Shown here: positions 12,101 through 22,207 of the stretch, in pieces
Layout of the letters: each line of letters starts with the position of its first letter
Numbering within the stretch: the first letter of the stretch is position 1
From: Littorina saxatilis
Lineage: Eukaryota > Mollusca > Gastropoda > Littorinimorpha > Littorinidae
Direction: 5' to 3'
Length of the DNA stretch: 64,000 bases
NCBI RefSeq assembly: GCF_037325665.1
Contig: NC_090250.1
Span: 915,293-979,292 of the forward strand
The notes under the pieces: generated by a model
Seen by the model: only the letters and a program-made list of their open reading frames with translations
Told to the model about the DNA's origin: nothing
Database searches by the model: none
Program-made: the position numbers and the translations under genes

Positions 12101-14335
12101 TTTCATGACACACCCTCACACAGTCACACAGCAACCATGCCGAAGACGAAGTGACTTGCTTACGATGCAGAATACAAGTTGAAAGCGATCGAACTTGCTG
12201 AGGGCAAAGGAAATCGGAAAGCAGCATTGGAGCTTGGGATTAATGAATCCATGGTTCGGAAATGAAGAAAACAAAGGACAGAGCTTGGAGCTTGTGACCG
12301 GCATATTCGATCTTTCGATTTTCATTCTTCGATCGTTTGTTACCGGTATACTTTTTCAATTTTGGTGCGCCCTATCGGCCCCCTGCGCCCAACGGGTGAA
12401 TGGATTAAAAAAAAAATGTTAAAAAGAAGGGGGTGCGCCTTTTTTTAAAAAAAATTTTTTTATGCAATTTATATCTCGCACATATTCAAGGCGCAGGGAT
12501 TTATTTATGCCGTATGAGATGGAATTTTTTTTTACACAATACATCACGCATTTACATTGGCCAGCAGATCGCAGCCATTTCGGCGCATATCCTACTTTTC
12601 ACGGCCTATTATTCCAAGTCACACGGGTATTTTGGTGGACATTTTTATCTATGCCTATACAATTTTCCCAGGAAAGACCCTTTTGTCAATCGTGGGATCT
12701 TTAACGTGCACACCCCAATGTAGTGTACACATATGGCTCTATTTGATCAGGTACGGATATATCCGCTCAGACTGTTAGTTTCAGTCACTTCCTGTAACGT
12801 CCATCTAACGCCTGCATTCCAGCGTGTTGATACACAGTTACTACAATTCTGAGTGACCTGCTGCAGCACAGCTGGTCTCTGCTAACAAAAACTTGGTCAA
12901 CATAGGTGGGGTAGAAAGTGTTAAGGAAGGAGTCTTATGGAGGTAATTTTACAGAGGTCCTGAACAGAAAATTTGAGGAAAAAAAATAAATTATATGGGA
13001 GATTTATAGAGCGCTTTACCTTCTCTAATCGCTTTACAATGGAAAAAAAAATTATGAAAAAACAAACAAACATACATATACATACAAAGCAAAGCAAAAA
13101 AGCATGTGCAGCAGCATTCAGCACACAAGTGAACAACGAAACACTACATCAATACAAGCTGCAGGCATATTAACACAGGCAAAACATTCAAACACCTGAT
13201 CAAAAATGCACAATATTGAAATAAAATTAATCAAAATACTGTGTGAAGAAGTGTGTTTTTAGGTTTGATTTGAAGGAACAAAATGTTTGGCAGTGTCAGA
13301 TAGAGTAAGGGAGAGAGTTCCACGCAACGGAAGCAGAGTGGGAGAAAAGGCTCTCTGGCTGTGCTGTTTGCGACTAAAAGAAGATAGACGGAATATTCTA
13401 GTGTCTACAGAGGAGCGGAGGGATCGTGAGGGTGTAGAGTGTGAACAGGTCAGACAGGTAGGATGGGGCTGAGCCAGATATTATTTTGTAGCAGATACAG
13501 CAGCACTTATATTGGATTCTCAGCTCTACAGGGAGCCAATGAAGTTTCTTTAGCCAGGGGGAACAGGACTGGGACCGAGGGGCTTTGCAGACAAGCAAGA
13601 TCTTAAAAGAGAGGTTCCACTGTAACGGTAAAAGCCGGCAGACGCGCTGCACAAGGAATGCTGCAGTTATCGTCATCCAGTTCAGTGCCTTGGTTACCGA
13701 CCTATGCATGCATGCAGAACAAACCTGATCCTCTTCTTGTTTAGCTGACTCTTCAACGTACAAATCAAACAGCTTCTGGTCCAGGGATTTCCTGCAAGAA
13801 GAAAACAAGAGTTTTGTGCCTCGTGTAACAAACCAACCGCTCATATCTGAGTTAGTTATACACAAAAATTACAGTATAACTTAATGTTGAAAAGTCAAAC
13901 CCTTAATCATACTGTAAACATGCGGTTCATTTGCTGCAGAATATAAAAAAAATTCAACAGAAGCGTTAGTTTGGCCTTATTTGATTTGATTTGATTTGAT
14001 TTGATTTGATTTCACACACTATTCCATCTCATTCTCACTCCCATATCCCAAATTTCCTAGTTCAGGCTTCAAGTTTCAAGCTATTTTTTCTACTTGATAT
14101 GATAACTGCTCTTGCAAAGCAATCATATATATTTCAAAACTTTACAAGAAAAGTAGGCAGCTATAATTCCATTGTACATTTTGAACCATAAGTTTGAAAC
14201 ACTATAACAAGACTGCACACATACACAATACAACAACAAATAAATTCAAACTGTCACTTACACTTTGCTGGTGCTGGAAGACGTAGAAGAATTCAGAAGC
14301 ATGGCTGGGTTCTGGTCTGAGCAGTCCAGAATATA
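719..14335 (-). CDS. SUPT20H: SUPT20H (SPT20 homolog, SAGA complex subunit), 5' half, partial
   Basis: SPT20 is a structural subunit of the SAGA histone-acetyltransferase coactivator and acts in the nucleus. Six coding exons are visible on the minus strand, each with AG acceptor and GT donor and matching phases: 14262-14335, 13725-13791, 11513-11668, 10511-10546, 8158-8265 and 719-918. Translated pieces follow the vertebrate SUPT20H order: [15 protein letters not shown], then [18 protein letters not shown], then [12 protein letters not shown], then [18 protein letters not shown], then a 66-residue exon containing SLLCDVNS and [12 protein letters not shown]. These lie in the conserved Spt20 domain. 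The exon before 14335 with the start codon was not found. About 13 residues expected between FIDAAE and VNVFYSG (human reads LPPILVDLLEKSQ) were also not found. The 719-918 exon ends in phase 2, so the gene continues left of the window. Introns hold LINE, SINE and MITE copies. Confidence 0.9.
1031..1323. mobile_element. MITE, GGCC-ended family, copy 1 (293 bp, TTA target duplication)
   Basis: Inverted ends begin GGCCTAAAAA and include the subterminal word TAGGTGTGGTTACGGTAAC. It is flanked on both sides by TTA (1028-1030 and 1324-1326). The same family occurs at 10759-11042 and 51206-51991. Three-base TNA duplications and GGCC ends suggest PIF/Harbinger-like mobilisation, which is an inference. 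No transposase is encoded. Confidence 0.85.
1855..2025. mobile_element. Palindromic MITE-like repeat
   Basis: Two arms run towards each other: GGAGCCAGCC followed by GATTGGTTGAAAT, and their reverse complements ATTTCAACCAATCC and GGCTGGCTCC. The whole can fold into one long hairpin. A diverged relative with the same central words lies at 33045-33200. Borders are approximate. Confidence 0.6.
2191..2540. mobile_element. Small inverted-repeat element (~350 bp)
   Basis: The first ~57 bases (ending CTTACCCAACTCACAT) recur inverted at the right end, 2484-2540. Its left 200 bases match the right end of the neighbouring large element (7540-7700) in reverse orientation. It is best read as an internally deleted relative sitting beside the larger copy. 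TTAA occurs at both junctions. Confidence 0.7.
2541..7728. mobile_element. Large inverted-repeat mobile element, class undetermined (~5.2 kb)
   Basis: Ends carry the inverted words ATTACATATCTTACCCAAC (left) and GTTGGGTAAGATATGTAAT (right), with TTAA at each junction. The interior is richer in G+C than its surroundings. It holds only short open frames with no domain I recognise, plus SINE-like scraps near 3240-3300 and 4490-4550. It lies within the large SUPT20H intron between the exons at 719-918 and 8158-8265. It looks old and broken; no intact transposase or polymerase is visible. Confidence 0.65.
4490..4550 (-). repeat. SINE fragment inside the large element
   Basis: The segment around AACGCCCAACAGACCAC matches the SINE tail at 52603-52679 (AACGCCCAGCCGACCAC) with substitutions. 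Only the tail region is present. Confidence 0.5.
8373..8409 (-). pseudogene. Decayed partial duplicate of the SUPT20H exon at 8158-8265
   Basis: A stretch about 140 bases upstream of the true exon repeats its 5' end, including the CAG acceptor triplet. It translates as [11 protein letters not shown] against [11 protein letters not shown] in the real exon; I count 26 of 37 matching bases. The acceptor is preceded on the minus strand by a GA-rich run instead of a pyrimidine tract, and similarity stops after about 37 bases. It looks like a broken tandem exon duplication rather than a usable alternative exon. Confidence 0.5.
8470..9063 (+). mobile_element. LINE 3' end (reverse-transcriptase ORF tail plus 3' UTR)
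   Basis: A plus-strand frame reads [19 protein letters not shown] and then LHSHLSTL before a stop at 8556-8558. This is the conserved C-terminal motif of CR1/L2/Jockey-type ORF2 proteins. A 3' UTR follows, interrupted by a long GT microsatellite. It ends with an AATAAA signal and the tandem tail word TTCTGAG at about 9040-9063. The element is severely 5'-truncated and sits in a SUPT20H intron. Confidence 0.75.
8718..9130. repeat. GT, CT and ACGC microsatellites
   Basis: (GT)n with GCATGT interruptions from about 8760 to 8940, then (CT)n at 9063-9085 and (ACGC)n at 9091-9125. Long frames reading Cys-Val or Thr-His runs here are artefacts of the repeat. Confidence 0.95.
9454..10311. mobile_element. 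Tigger/pogo-like non-autonomous element (858 bp)
   Basis: The left end reads CAGTGAGTCCAGCTATAACG and the right end is the complement of CAGTGGAGTCCGGGTACAAC. TA flanks both sides (9452-9453 and 10312-10313). Repeated TAACGAAC words fill the left third. The central segment near 9850-9985 (GTCAGTGACCGAGTTTAACC and following) is shared with the MITE at 35676-36204. No transposase frame was seen. Confidence 0.8.
10372..10446 (+). repeat. tRNA-like SINE head
   Basis: GCGTAGTGGATAAAAC resembles an A box, GCGAGTTCACATCAAGGC resembles a B box, and CCTCC...GGAGG forms an anticodon-stem-like pair. The acceptor stem does not pair well and the SUPT20H exon follows within 65 bases. I read it as a SINE head or tRNA-derived relic, not a working tRNA gene. 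Confidence 0.6.
10759..11042. mobile_element. MITE, GGCC-ended family, copy 2 (284 bp, TCA target duplication)
   Basis: Lies inverted relative to the copy at 1031-1323 and is closely similar along its length. TCA flanks both ends (10756-10758 and 11043-11045). Both copies lie in SUPT20H or its flank, on opposite strands. Confidence 0.85.
11310..11407. repeat. Perfect 35 bp inverted repeat with 28 bp loop
   Basis: 11310-11344 (begins TTTATATGGCTTGTATTTCA) is exactly complementary to 11373-11407. Weaker pairing extends outward through the CAACACTCGTG / CACTCGTGTTG words near 11294 and 11412. The 98-base hairpin lies in the SUPT20H intron upstream of the 11513-11668 exon in plus coordinates. 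It could be a tiny foldback element or a transcribed hairpin. Confidence 0.9.
11857..12455 (+). mobile_element. Pogo/Tigger-like element with transposase N-terminal remnant
   Basis: The left end reads CCGTATTTTCCGGGTCATAA after TA, the same end class as 35676-36204. From 12137 a frame reads [20 protein letters not shown] and then [16 protein letters not shown]. This is the helix-turn-helix start of pogo-family transposases. Two in-frame stops interrupt it (codon 6 and just after MVRK), and no catalytic domain follows. The right end is eroded near GGTGCGCC at about 12430. Confidence 0.7.
12462..12735 (-). mobile_element. SINE body, head missing
   Basis: Reverse complement of the body of the full-length SINE at 29344-29752. 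Shared words include ATCGTGGGATCTTTAACGTG and AAGTCACACGGGTAT. The tRNA-derived head is absent, so the copy is 5'-truncated. Confidence 0.75.
13250..13690 (-). mobile_element. LINE 3' fragment (reverse-transcriptase C-terminus)
   Basis: The minus strand reads [16 protein letters not shown] and later [16 protein letters not shown], then in another frame [15 protein letters not shown]-like residues. This is the usual C-terminal part of CR1/L2-type ORF2. At least one frameshift separates the halves. It lies just downstream of the SUPT20H exon at 13725-13791. Confidence 0.75.
13981..14012. repeat. (TTTGA)n microsatellite
   Basis: Six tandem TTTGA units in a SUPT20H intron. Confidence 0.9.
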
Positions 14336-14535
14336 CTGATGAACAAAATTAAGCATGCATGCATAAATTATGGTTCATAAGTTATGACAGCACTTCTTCA
14401 CTTCACTATGTACTCGTTCAGTACCCTATGAAGCAGTACGTACTGAATTGTCTCAATATCATCAAGCTGTCTACAAAAAAAGAACTGATAGCTCTCAGTC
14501 TCACAATTTCTTCCTTTTTTTACAATTAAGAATCA

Positions 14536-14691
14536 TTAAACAGGGGTAAATTTACAGAGGCTATTGTATGAACAGAAAGTCTGAGAAAAGAGGATTCTTA
14601 ATCTTAAAGGGGAGGGAGTCTTAAAAGGGAGGGAGTCTTAAAAGGACGAGAGTCTTAAAAGGGAGAGAGTCTTAAAAGGGGGGTTCCACTG
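14536..14691. mobile_element. CAGTGGAACC-type MITE, partial
   Basis: The right end GGGGGGTTCCACTG is intact. The adjoining segment carries four GAGTCTTAAAAGG words, as in the complete copies at 23292-23470 and 23863-24027. The left end is missing. Confidence 0.65.
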
Positions 14692-15038
14692 TAGTACAAA
14701 TAAACAACAGCCACTTAAAAATTGTCAACCTTGACTTTAACTTGCACCACTCACTTGGGTCACATGCCAACATTAAAAATATCCACTCAAAAATGTACGT
14801 CAATAACCCGCTTCAGCCCTGTGTAAGGTCGCGGTCCCACTCTCACCAAGTGAATCCCTCTCAACCACAACAGGTGGGTACTTATTTTCTCCGAAAACCC
14901 CCAAACCTCCGAAAACCCCATCCAGACTAACTAAATCTATCTTCAAAGTGAAGTTTTGGACATGCCTGTGAGAAGTCATGCCTGATTCATGCTACATGCA
15001 CCCTTATTTTTGTGTTAAAAGCCGGATTTTCGACGAAG
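14692..15038. other. Spacer between SUPT20H and the long inverted-repeat element
   Basis: No gene seen. Short open frames lack splice or similarity support. The missing first coding exon of SUPT20H may be here or further right, but I could not find one ending in phase 0 with the expected N-terminal sequence. Confidence 0.4.
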
Positions 15039-15351
15039 TCGATGCACAGGCGGAAGGTATCGTCCACTGGACTACTACTATCACAGAAAGACTACAAGGT
15101 ATGTCACTCACCTTCGAGTCTTCTGTGTTCTTGGAGTCGCTTCCTGGGGAAAAATATTGTTCAAGACGGTTTGCCTCTTCCTACAGTCTGTGTAAGGTCA
15201 AATAAATACAGTTGAATGATTGTTTGAACTATTATGTGCCTTTAGTTTTCAGCTTCCGTCCGCTGCAGGTTGTTTTTAACCATCATTTGGACGAATCTTT
15301 GTTTGCGAGCCGCTAATCCACTTGGGGACAAATCATGTATCCGCACCGAAT

Positions 15352-15470
15352 ATGCATACCAGCGCTCATTGGTCTAAAACATATGTAAATATTGTGCAGC
15401 AAAGGGAAGCTACCTACGGGAAAATAATCATCGAATATCCTGTTATTAACCAATGAGCGCTGGTATGCAT
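15352..15470. mobile_element. 119 bp palindromic MITE inside the left inverted arm
   Basis: Ends are mirror images (ATGCATACCAGCGCTCATTG against CAATGAGCGCTGGTATGCAT). The right arm of the large unit lacks it and reads straight through (CCGAATATATGGTC). The insertion therefore post-dates the arms. Confidence 0.8.
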
Positions 15471-15650
15471 ATGGTCAAGAGTACAGAATAGTGTCCAGTC
15501 TCTGTGACATGAGCATGACAAATATAATTTTGTCATAAAACAATCTTTTTTACTTAAATTGGAGCATATAGTTATCTTGATACTTCCTACCGAAAGAATT
15601 TTCAAATGGGCTATTTACTGAGTAGTATTTGAAGAAAATGTATTTGGTTT

Positions 15651-18600
15651 GCATGTAACGGTAACACCGTGACCCTTTCAATCAACATCAACTTAAAACA
15701 AATCCAGTTTAATTCCAGGTCTTTATTTAACTTTAACAGCCTGCTACAAGTGTACTTTCAATGATTAAATCATAACAACAGTGTTCTAGTCTGATACAGT
15801 ATTGAAAACTGCATGTAACTGTTGCATGTACGTAACTTTACACAAAGCAGAACATTTGACTCACAATGTTAAAAAAGTAACATATTTAAGTAAAATAAAC
15901 AAACAAAAAGTCTTCAAATATGTTAAGCCTTATCTTTATATTTAATTGTAAGAAGAAAAAGTTAATTTTTCCAATTTCTGAATTATGTTATAATGCACCA
16001 TGCATTTACAACATCAGGCGTTCCTAATTTCAAGGTAAAATGACTGAGTAAATGTACTGTATTAAAGGCTCCTACATTGTCAAGGTATGAAATACTTCAG
16101 TTAAAGTATTAATTAAGGTTAAAGTATCCCAACAATTGTTTTACTCGTTTTAATGTATAAAATAGAAAACCTAGCAATACATGCATGTAACATAACACTG
16201 TGACCTATCCTTTTTCTTACCCATTTTTCACCAGAAAAAGAAATCCATCCAGAATTAAATGTTCTACAAGTAAATACATAGATATAAACATATTTCACAT
16301 CCAAAAATGTGAGTCCAAGTGATAAAGGGAAAGAATAAATAACAAGAAAAGACGTATGCAAGTAACTTTACACCAACTAGTGCTATTTGAAGGTGAAATA
16401 ATTGTTATACAGCCTCTTAATCACTTAAATCGTACTAGTAATTGAAGAAAACATTCTCTTAATATTGAATGACCTATTGAGTGCTTAAGACAGTGAAATA
16501 ATTGAATTTAAGTGGATTCAGAGCCAGTTTTAGGCAACAAACAAAATATCCCGAATAAGGGAAAGGCAAACATATCCATTCAACTTTTGTTATTACTTCA
16601 GCTACACCTTAGTAATCAAAAGAGAAATACTCAAACAAAACAGCAAATGTTAGACAAAACATTGGGCAACAACCAAAACTGTCCTACCAACCAAACTTTG
16701 CTACCAACCAGCCTTTCCTATCTTTCAGATTGTAACTAGACAACAGCACAACATGAACTCAAAAACAAACATGAAGCTGCTAACCACAGATGTGGCACTG
16801 ACAGATGGAATAGAAGAGCCTCTGCATACATGAAAATCAATGACAGTTTTGAAATATTAACAAAACAGCGTTCCACCCACTCGTATTATTTTTTATTGTT
16901 TTTTTTTATTATGGAGGGAATGCATCTAGGCTGGTTGACCTCATGCTAAACAAATACATGACAACAGTACAGCTTCAGAAATCTTAGTGCATGGGAACAA
17001 AGGGCCACACATAGAAGTCTGTTTGCTCTCACGCTGTTTCTTCAGGAAATGTACTTCTGCACCATCACCAATGAGGGCTTGAATCTGCAACACAAAATAA
17101 CAAGAAATTCCGAGGTGATATTCAAAGCGTACCAGTTCCACATAACTAATCTCATGAAAATCATCAATTTGATTGAATTAAACATAAATTACCATGCATG
17201 TTAATATATTCGTGTACATTTAAACAAAAACTAGTATCATTGGTACTGAAACAAACAAAAAAAATAAATCCCCAGTGCCTCAATTCTCACAATTTCTTCC
17301 TGAATGTATTGAAGTCCTTGTACTCTTACCCCTGGAAATGCAGGTCACAGTATTGTCAGCTGAGTCCACACCACTCTGTTCTGCAAACTTCACTGGATGT
17401 TGTCTCAGTTGATAGTGTCCAGGGAAGGAAGAAAATTTTTAAAAAATTAAATGCTGGACCGATGAAACAAACTTTTTTGTGTCCTGAAATAGCATTCCTA
17501 ATGCTGTTGATCATGTGTGTGTTATGTTACATTGTGATTCAAACACATACTGTTAAAACTCATCCTAATACATAATTATTCACTCTTAGTCTGAAAACAC
17601 TCACCTTCTTTGTGAATTTTTGTTTTTACCGAGTAAAGTTACATTCAAGCAATAGATTAAGTGGGTTTTTGTTTGTTTGTTGACCTGCATTAAACCATAT
17701 CTTGGTTGTTAAGCAGCCTTAAAAAAAAAGCATCCACAGAAAAGAAAGAAAAGATAATAAACTATGTTGACGGCAATTTTTACTCATACATGTAACTTAA
17801 CACCGAATAATCCCTTAGTCTATGATTATGTTTGTGTTATGTGACATTCAAACACATGTTTAAAAAAAATGCTTGTACTAAATGATCCACTCTTTGAACA
17901 TTATAGTGTGCAATTAGTGTGCACAAAAATGTGAAATTCTTCAAGATACGTTTGAAAGTAACTTTACACAAAACCTATGGTGTCATGTTACATGCAAACA
18001 CCTTTAATCTATTTTGAAGCATTAAACAGTTTGAAAAGCAAAATTGTTGACTGTTTCCATCCAGTCACCTTTCAAAGTGGGATGGAACCAGTCAATGAAA
18101 TCCTGAGTTCATCTTAGCAATGCCATTTGAAAATGTCAGTATGACTGCAGGTACATAACATGCATTTATCGTGTTAAGTTACTTGCATGCACGTTTTTAC
18201 TGCATGTAACATAATGCACAATTATAATTCAAATGTTACCATGAAGCAAACAATTCATTTGTATTAAAAAGCTCCTATTCAATAGATTTTGCTATACCAA
18301 ACTTGTGTGATGAAAAATACATGAGTGTAACTTAACACCACTCTTTATGGAGTAAAGTTACATACAAACACATATATCACTAAAACATCCCTTGTGCAGG
18401 CGAAAACACAAACTGAAGTTAAAGATCGCCATTCAAAACGCATCATCTTGAAAAATCAGACAGGTACTTGCAGATTCAGTTTCCATCAACAAGGTGATAG
18501 TTAGCATGTAACTTTACACGGGCATGTTGTCACTGTGATTGCGTTAGGTTACGTACGAACAGAACATTCAAACTTGGGTTTAAGATCGTACCGGGGCCAT

Positions 18601-19280
18601 CCACATTCATCGAGAATGCAAATGTTCAGATTATTGCATATTTGTTTTCCTTTAAAATTTCCCCGATCTAAAATGAATGCAGCACTTGCTTGTACGTAAC
18701 GTTAACGATATGTACTTTCGTGTTAAGTTACAATCACGCGTCAAGATGGTAAAAAAATGGTAAGTCGGAACAATTTTTTTTAATCCTTCGAGATCTCACA
18801 ACACTACGTCCAAAATTGGTCTTCTCGCTAAAAAACATGTGAAAATCATTCTCCTAAAGCAAACATATTCACGCATGTAACATTAAAAACAGTAACACCA
18901 AAAGTAAGCATGGTCACTCACAAACATGTGCTCATAACAAATCAACAAACATTTTCCACAATTCCAAATGCGACTAAGATAACCCCTGCTAACACTGTTT
19001 TCACGTTCATGCCGTTGTTCATAAAAATGATAATGTATTTTGGTCACTTTACTTGCATTTCATGTCTTTCACTGACAAAACTGCATAAACGTAACCATAA
19101 ACAGCAAAACTTACCTCATGCTTTTTCGCCACAATGATCCATCAATGCTTCGACCAAAACAGCATGTGGCCAGCTCTTTTGTAAACAATATTCAAAATGG
19201 CCGCCGCTTACGCAAAATCTCGTTCACGTCCTAGTGAGGGATCGTTTTTTGTTGCATGCGCGTAACATAAGATTTACGCG
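15651..19280. repeat. Degenerate ~180 bp array of GTAAC-TTAACAC dyads
   Basis: The forward word GTAACNTTAACAC or close variants starts at 15655, 15832, 16187, 16362, 17792, 17958, 18206, 18327, 18508, 18696, 18877 and 19262. The mirror word GTGTTAAGTTAC starts at 17519, 17631, 17834, 17980, 18171, 18349, 18541 and 18719. From 17980 the mirror words are 191, 178, 192 and 178 bases apart. In several units a forward and mirror word form a stem with an 8-24 base loop. Other shared words, such as GTATTAAA-GCTCCTA near 16062 and 18261, suggest diverged tandem monomers. Confidence 0.6.
16941..17084 (-). CDS. Possible terminal exon of an unidentified protein
   Basis: A TGTTGCAG acceptor at 17085-17092 opens a 47-codon frame (IQALIGDGAEVHFLKKQRES and onward) ending in TGA at 16941-16943. 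The GAEVHFLKK...PLFP pattern recalls the C-terminal small-domain end found in many invertebrate transposon-linked proteins, but I cannot name a family. A GT donor near 19126 on the same strand would join in a compatible frame, but that exon has no start codon. It lies inside the long inverted-repeat unit, so it may be its cargo. Confidence 0.25.
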   Translation of the reverse strand: MQALIGDGAEVHFLKKQRESKQTSMCGPLFPCTKISEAVLLSCICLA

Positions 19281-19847
19281 GTTTTCAATTATTTTTTCCC
19301 TTGGACTGCTATGTAGAGTGGAATCAAGAAACCGCTTAAAGTCCTATGCCGAAATGAAGGCAGCGACAGAAGCTTTAAAATCATGCTGTTTCCCACCTAT
19401 GCGAGACTTCCAACTCGTTGTTAAAATGAAGACGAACTCGGTACGAAAAACTAACGCGACGGTTACGCGCAAGCAGCCGTCCTTTGAACGCAATTATACA
19501 CATCGCCGGTCATTCGTTCGTCCTGACAGTAAACCTGCATTGAACTGTTTTGTCTTTCATAACATGATATGATTGATTCAGTTTCAAATTGTCTCTGGTA
19601 AAGCGAACATGCAGCTTCAAAGTGTAGTGTGTGAATTGTGTCACGTTTCGCGTTTCGCCGACAACCGACTTTTTCGAACTAATCCACAGATATATAACTC
19701 AACAGACACAGATTTGAACACAAGAAGACATGCATATTGAAATCAACTTATTTTGAACAGATTAGAACAGGTTTGATTGAGGTGCATGTAGAATGGTTGC
19801 CTTTACAAGGCTAGTTTTGTGACCAACTCGTGATACAGGCACTCGAC

Positions 19848-20185
19848 GCTCTGTTGTACTCTTGACCATATATTCGGTGCGGATACATGATTTGTCCCCA
19901 AGTCGATTAGCGGCTCGCAAACAAAGATTCGTCCAAATGATGGTTAAAAACAACCTGCAGCGGACGGAAGCTGAAAACTAAAGGCACATAATAGACTTTC
20001 AAACAATCATTCAACTGTATTTATTTGACCTTACACAGACTGTAGGAAGAGGCAAACCGTCTTGAACAATATTTTTCCCCAGGAAGCGACTCCAAGAACA
20101 CAGAAGACTCGAAGTGACATACCTTGTAGTCTTTCTGTGATACAGTAGTAGTCCAGTGGACGATACCTTCCGCCTGTGGTCGATG
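19848..20185 (-). repeat. Right inverted arm of the 5.1 kb unit
   Basis: Reverse complement of 15039-15486 without the 119 bp insertion. Differences are a few substitutions and short indels, so duplication is recent relative to the decayed interior array. Confidence 0.85.
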
Positions 20186-21400
20186 CAACAATTTCAATGC
20201 AAGGAAGGTAACTCTTGTTACTCGAAAGCACAACTATTGATGACGTCATGTGATTAGTGCTTCTGCTCCTTCGTAAATCCTTGCACAAACACGAAAATAA
20301 AGCCATGGACGGTGAAAGTTGCAGATATAAGTCCTGATTTCAACCAAATATGTAGCAAAACACGATCTAAGGACGAATTTTCGTCACTTCCATGGGGTTA
20401 ATTCAGGAATATGCCTGACTCACTACTGTAATAACATTTTTATTATACTCATAATCCTTCCTTTCTATAATCTCCAAATATTATCATAACTGCATCAGTG
20501 CATGATGATTATTTTGTCATGATATTGATTGACATACCTGTGCATGGTAGGTTACTGCCTCCATACTTTCCATTTCGAAGTTCAAAATAAGGTCCAGAGG
20601 AAAATGTAGGCATTAACGTTCTTTCAGTATAACAGGTTTCGATTGACAATACACTCAAGAAAAATGCGGGGTATACACAACGTAAAACACTTGAGTTTAA
20701 GTTGAAACAGTCTCGAACTCTCAAGCCTGTCTCTCGAGAATAAACATTCACGCGCACACAGAATAATCCGCCAAAATTAGAGTATCATACTCAACAGTCG
20801 TTTGGTATTTCAACATGCAGAATGAGCCAAACTGAAGCTTGAAGCTTTAAATGTGTAAAGCCCAATGTGATTCACAGCATTTTGCAGTGTATGACAGCGG
20901 AAGTACAAACCAGCTAGGCGACCTTGACCTCGGACAGAAGAGGGGACATAACCGCATCTCAAGTGTTGGTCAGTGATGATGATCATCAAAAGACACTCGC
21001 TTCAACTTCATCTTGGTGTTATTATGTGAGGCCTCGACAGTGCTTATTTCTGTAAAGCTCTCAACAGTTACCCGAGGCTCTACTGGGTTGATTTCATTCT
21101 TTGCTTGCACGATGAATGTCAGGATCTCACTATGTCAGTATGTGCTGCAGATCAGATATCTTCTTCTTCTCTCCGTTGGGACCGGGTTTATTTGATAGAC
21201 GTAAGTTAGCTGGAATCGTTAAAGAGTGCACACTGCAGTGTTTACATTGAGATTGCACTGGCTGCTAGCAAAGTAGCATGCAACGCCTCCGAGAAGCCAT
21301 GCACATCGGTATTTACAGTGTTGAAGAAGACAGTGTTCTTGAAATGTTACTGAAAGAGCTACAGTGGGGAGGGGGGGTAAAGCAAGTATACAGCATACAT
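20186..21400. other. Spacer without recognisable gene
   Basis: No supported coding exon. The promoter or a 5' non-coding exon of the downstream zinc-finger gene could lie here, but no motif decides this. Confidence 0.4.
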
Positions 21401-21542
21401 GTGCGAGTGCATGTGTGTGTGAGTGAGTGTGTGTATGTGATTGTGAGTGCGTGTATGTCTGTGTGTATACGTTCGTGTGTATGTGTGTGTTTGTGATTCT
21501 GTGTGTATGTGTGTGTGCGTGTGTGTGTATACATGTATACTG
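21400..21542. repeat. GT-rich microsatellite
   Basis: Imperfect (GT)n with GA, GC and TA interruptions. Confidence 0.9.
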
Positions 21543-21914
21543 TGTTTGGGTATTAAAAGGGTTCCAATACTTCCATTGTAAATCAAAACTAGTGTTACTG
21601 TACAGCTAGTTTATTGCTTGCACCTTGTGGTTTCAGGCCACAGTCGTCCATGGCAGACCGGCTGGAAGAAGTCACACAAGTGACGACTGAAAAACGACAA
21701 ACCACTGTGTAGATATTACCTCTATAGTATAAACGCTTAGATATTACCTCTAAACGCTTAGACACAGAGAAACATCCATGCCACACTATATATACATGTG
21801 CAAGTTCCATTATTGAAAAAGTAATGAAACTCCTTGTAGCTCTGGCTTGTGATCATCAGGCCTTGTAAAACACAGGAACACATGTATTTCATTTCATTTA
21901 CAATGTACTTTACT

Positions 21915-22206
21915 TTATTTTCCCGGTTCTGGACAATTCGGGTCGCTTCCTCCCAGTGGAAAGCTAGCAGCAACAAGAGTCGCGCTACCCAGGTGTGTGT
22001 GCTTTGGTGTAATCAGCCACCTGCTCTTATTACAGAATGACCGAGATCTTTTATGTGCCACTGTGGTGATACGGGGGTGGGACATGGATACCGTCTGTGA
22101 GTCTGCACAGTCATAAAGTTGACCCGTGTCTATCCCGGCCTGGATTTCAAACCATGACCCTAGGATCACCTGTCCAGTGCTCTACCACCTGAGCTACCAG
22201 GGCCCC
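21915..22206 (-). mobile_element. tRNA-derived SINE, apparently near full length
   Basis: On the minus strand the head reads CTGGTAGCTCAGGTGGTAGA (A box) with GGTTTGAAATCC (B box). The body follows and ends GAACCGGGAAAATAAAGTA. The head ends two bases before the ATG of the zinc-finger gene, so this antisense SINE forms its immediate upstream sequence. Confidence 0.8.
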
Positions 22207-22207
22207 C

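Larger units (their letters stand above)
15039..20185. mobile_element. ~5.1 kb unit bounded by ~320 bp inverted arms
   Basis: 15039-15351 (continuing at 15471-15486) is nearly identical to the reverse complement of 19848-20185. Both arms hold the same words in the same order, such as GGTATCGTCCACTGGACTAC, GAGTCGCTTCCTGGGGAAAA and GGACAAATCATGTATCCGC. The left arm differs by a 119 bp palindromic insertion. The interior is A+T rich and is dominated by the dyad array at 15651-19280. No transposase is recognised. A long-inverted-repeat transposon or a locally inverted duplication would both fit; target duplications were not identified. Confidence 0.7.

Noticed and set aside
19125-19230. First exon of a gene reading toward 17084
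   Set aside because: A good donor and an NNATGGC-type motif are present, but the matching frame has a stop upstream and no ATG.
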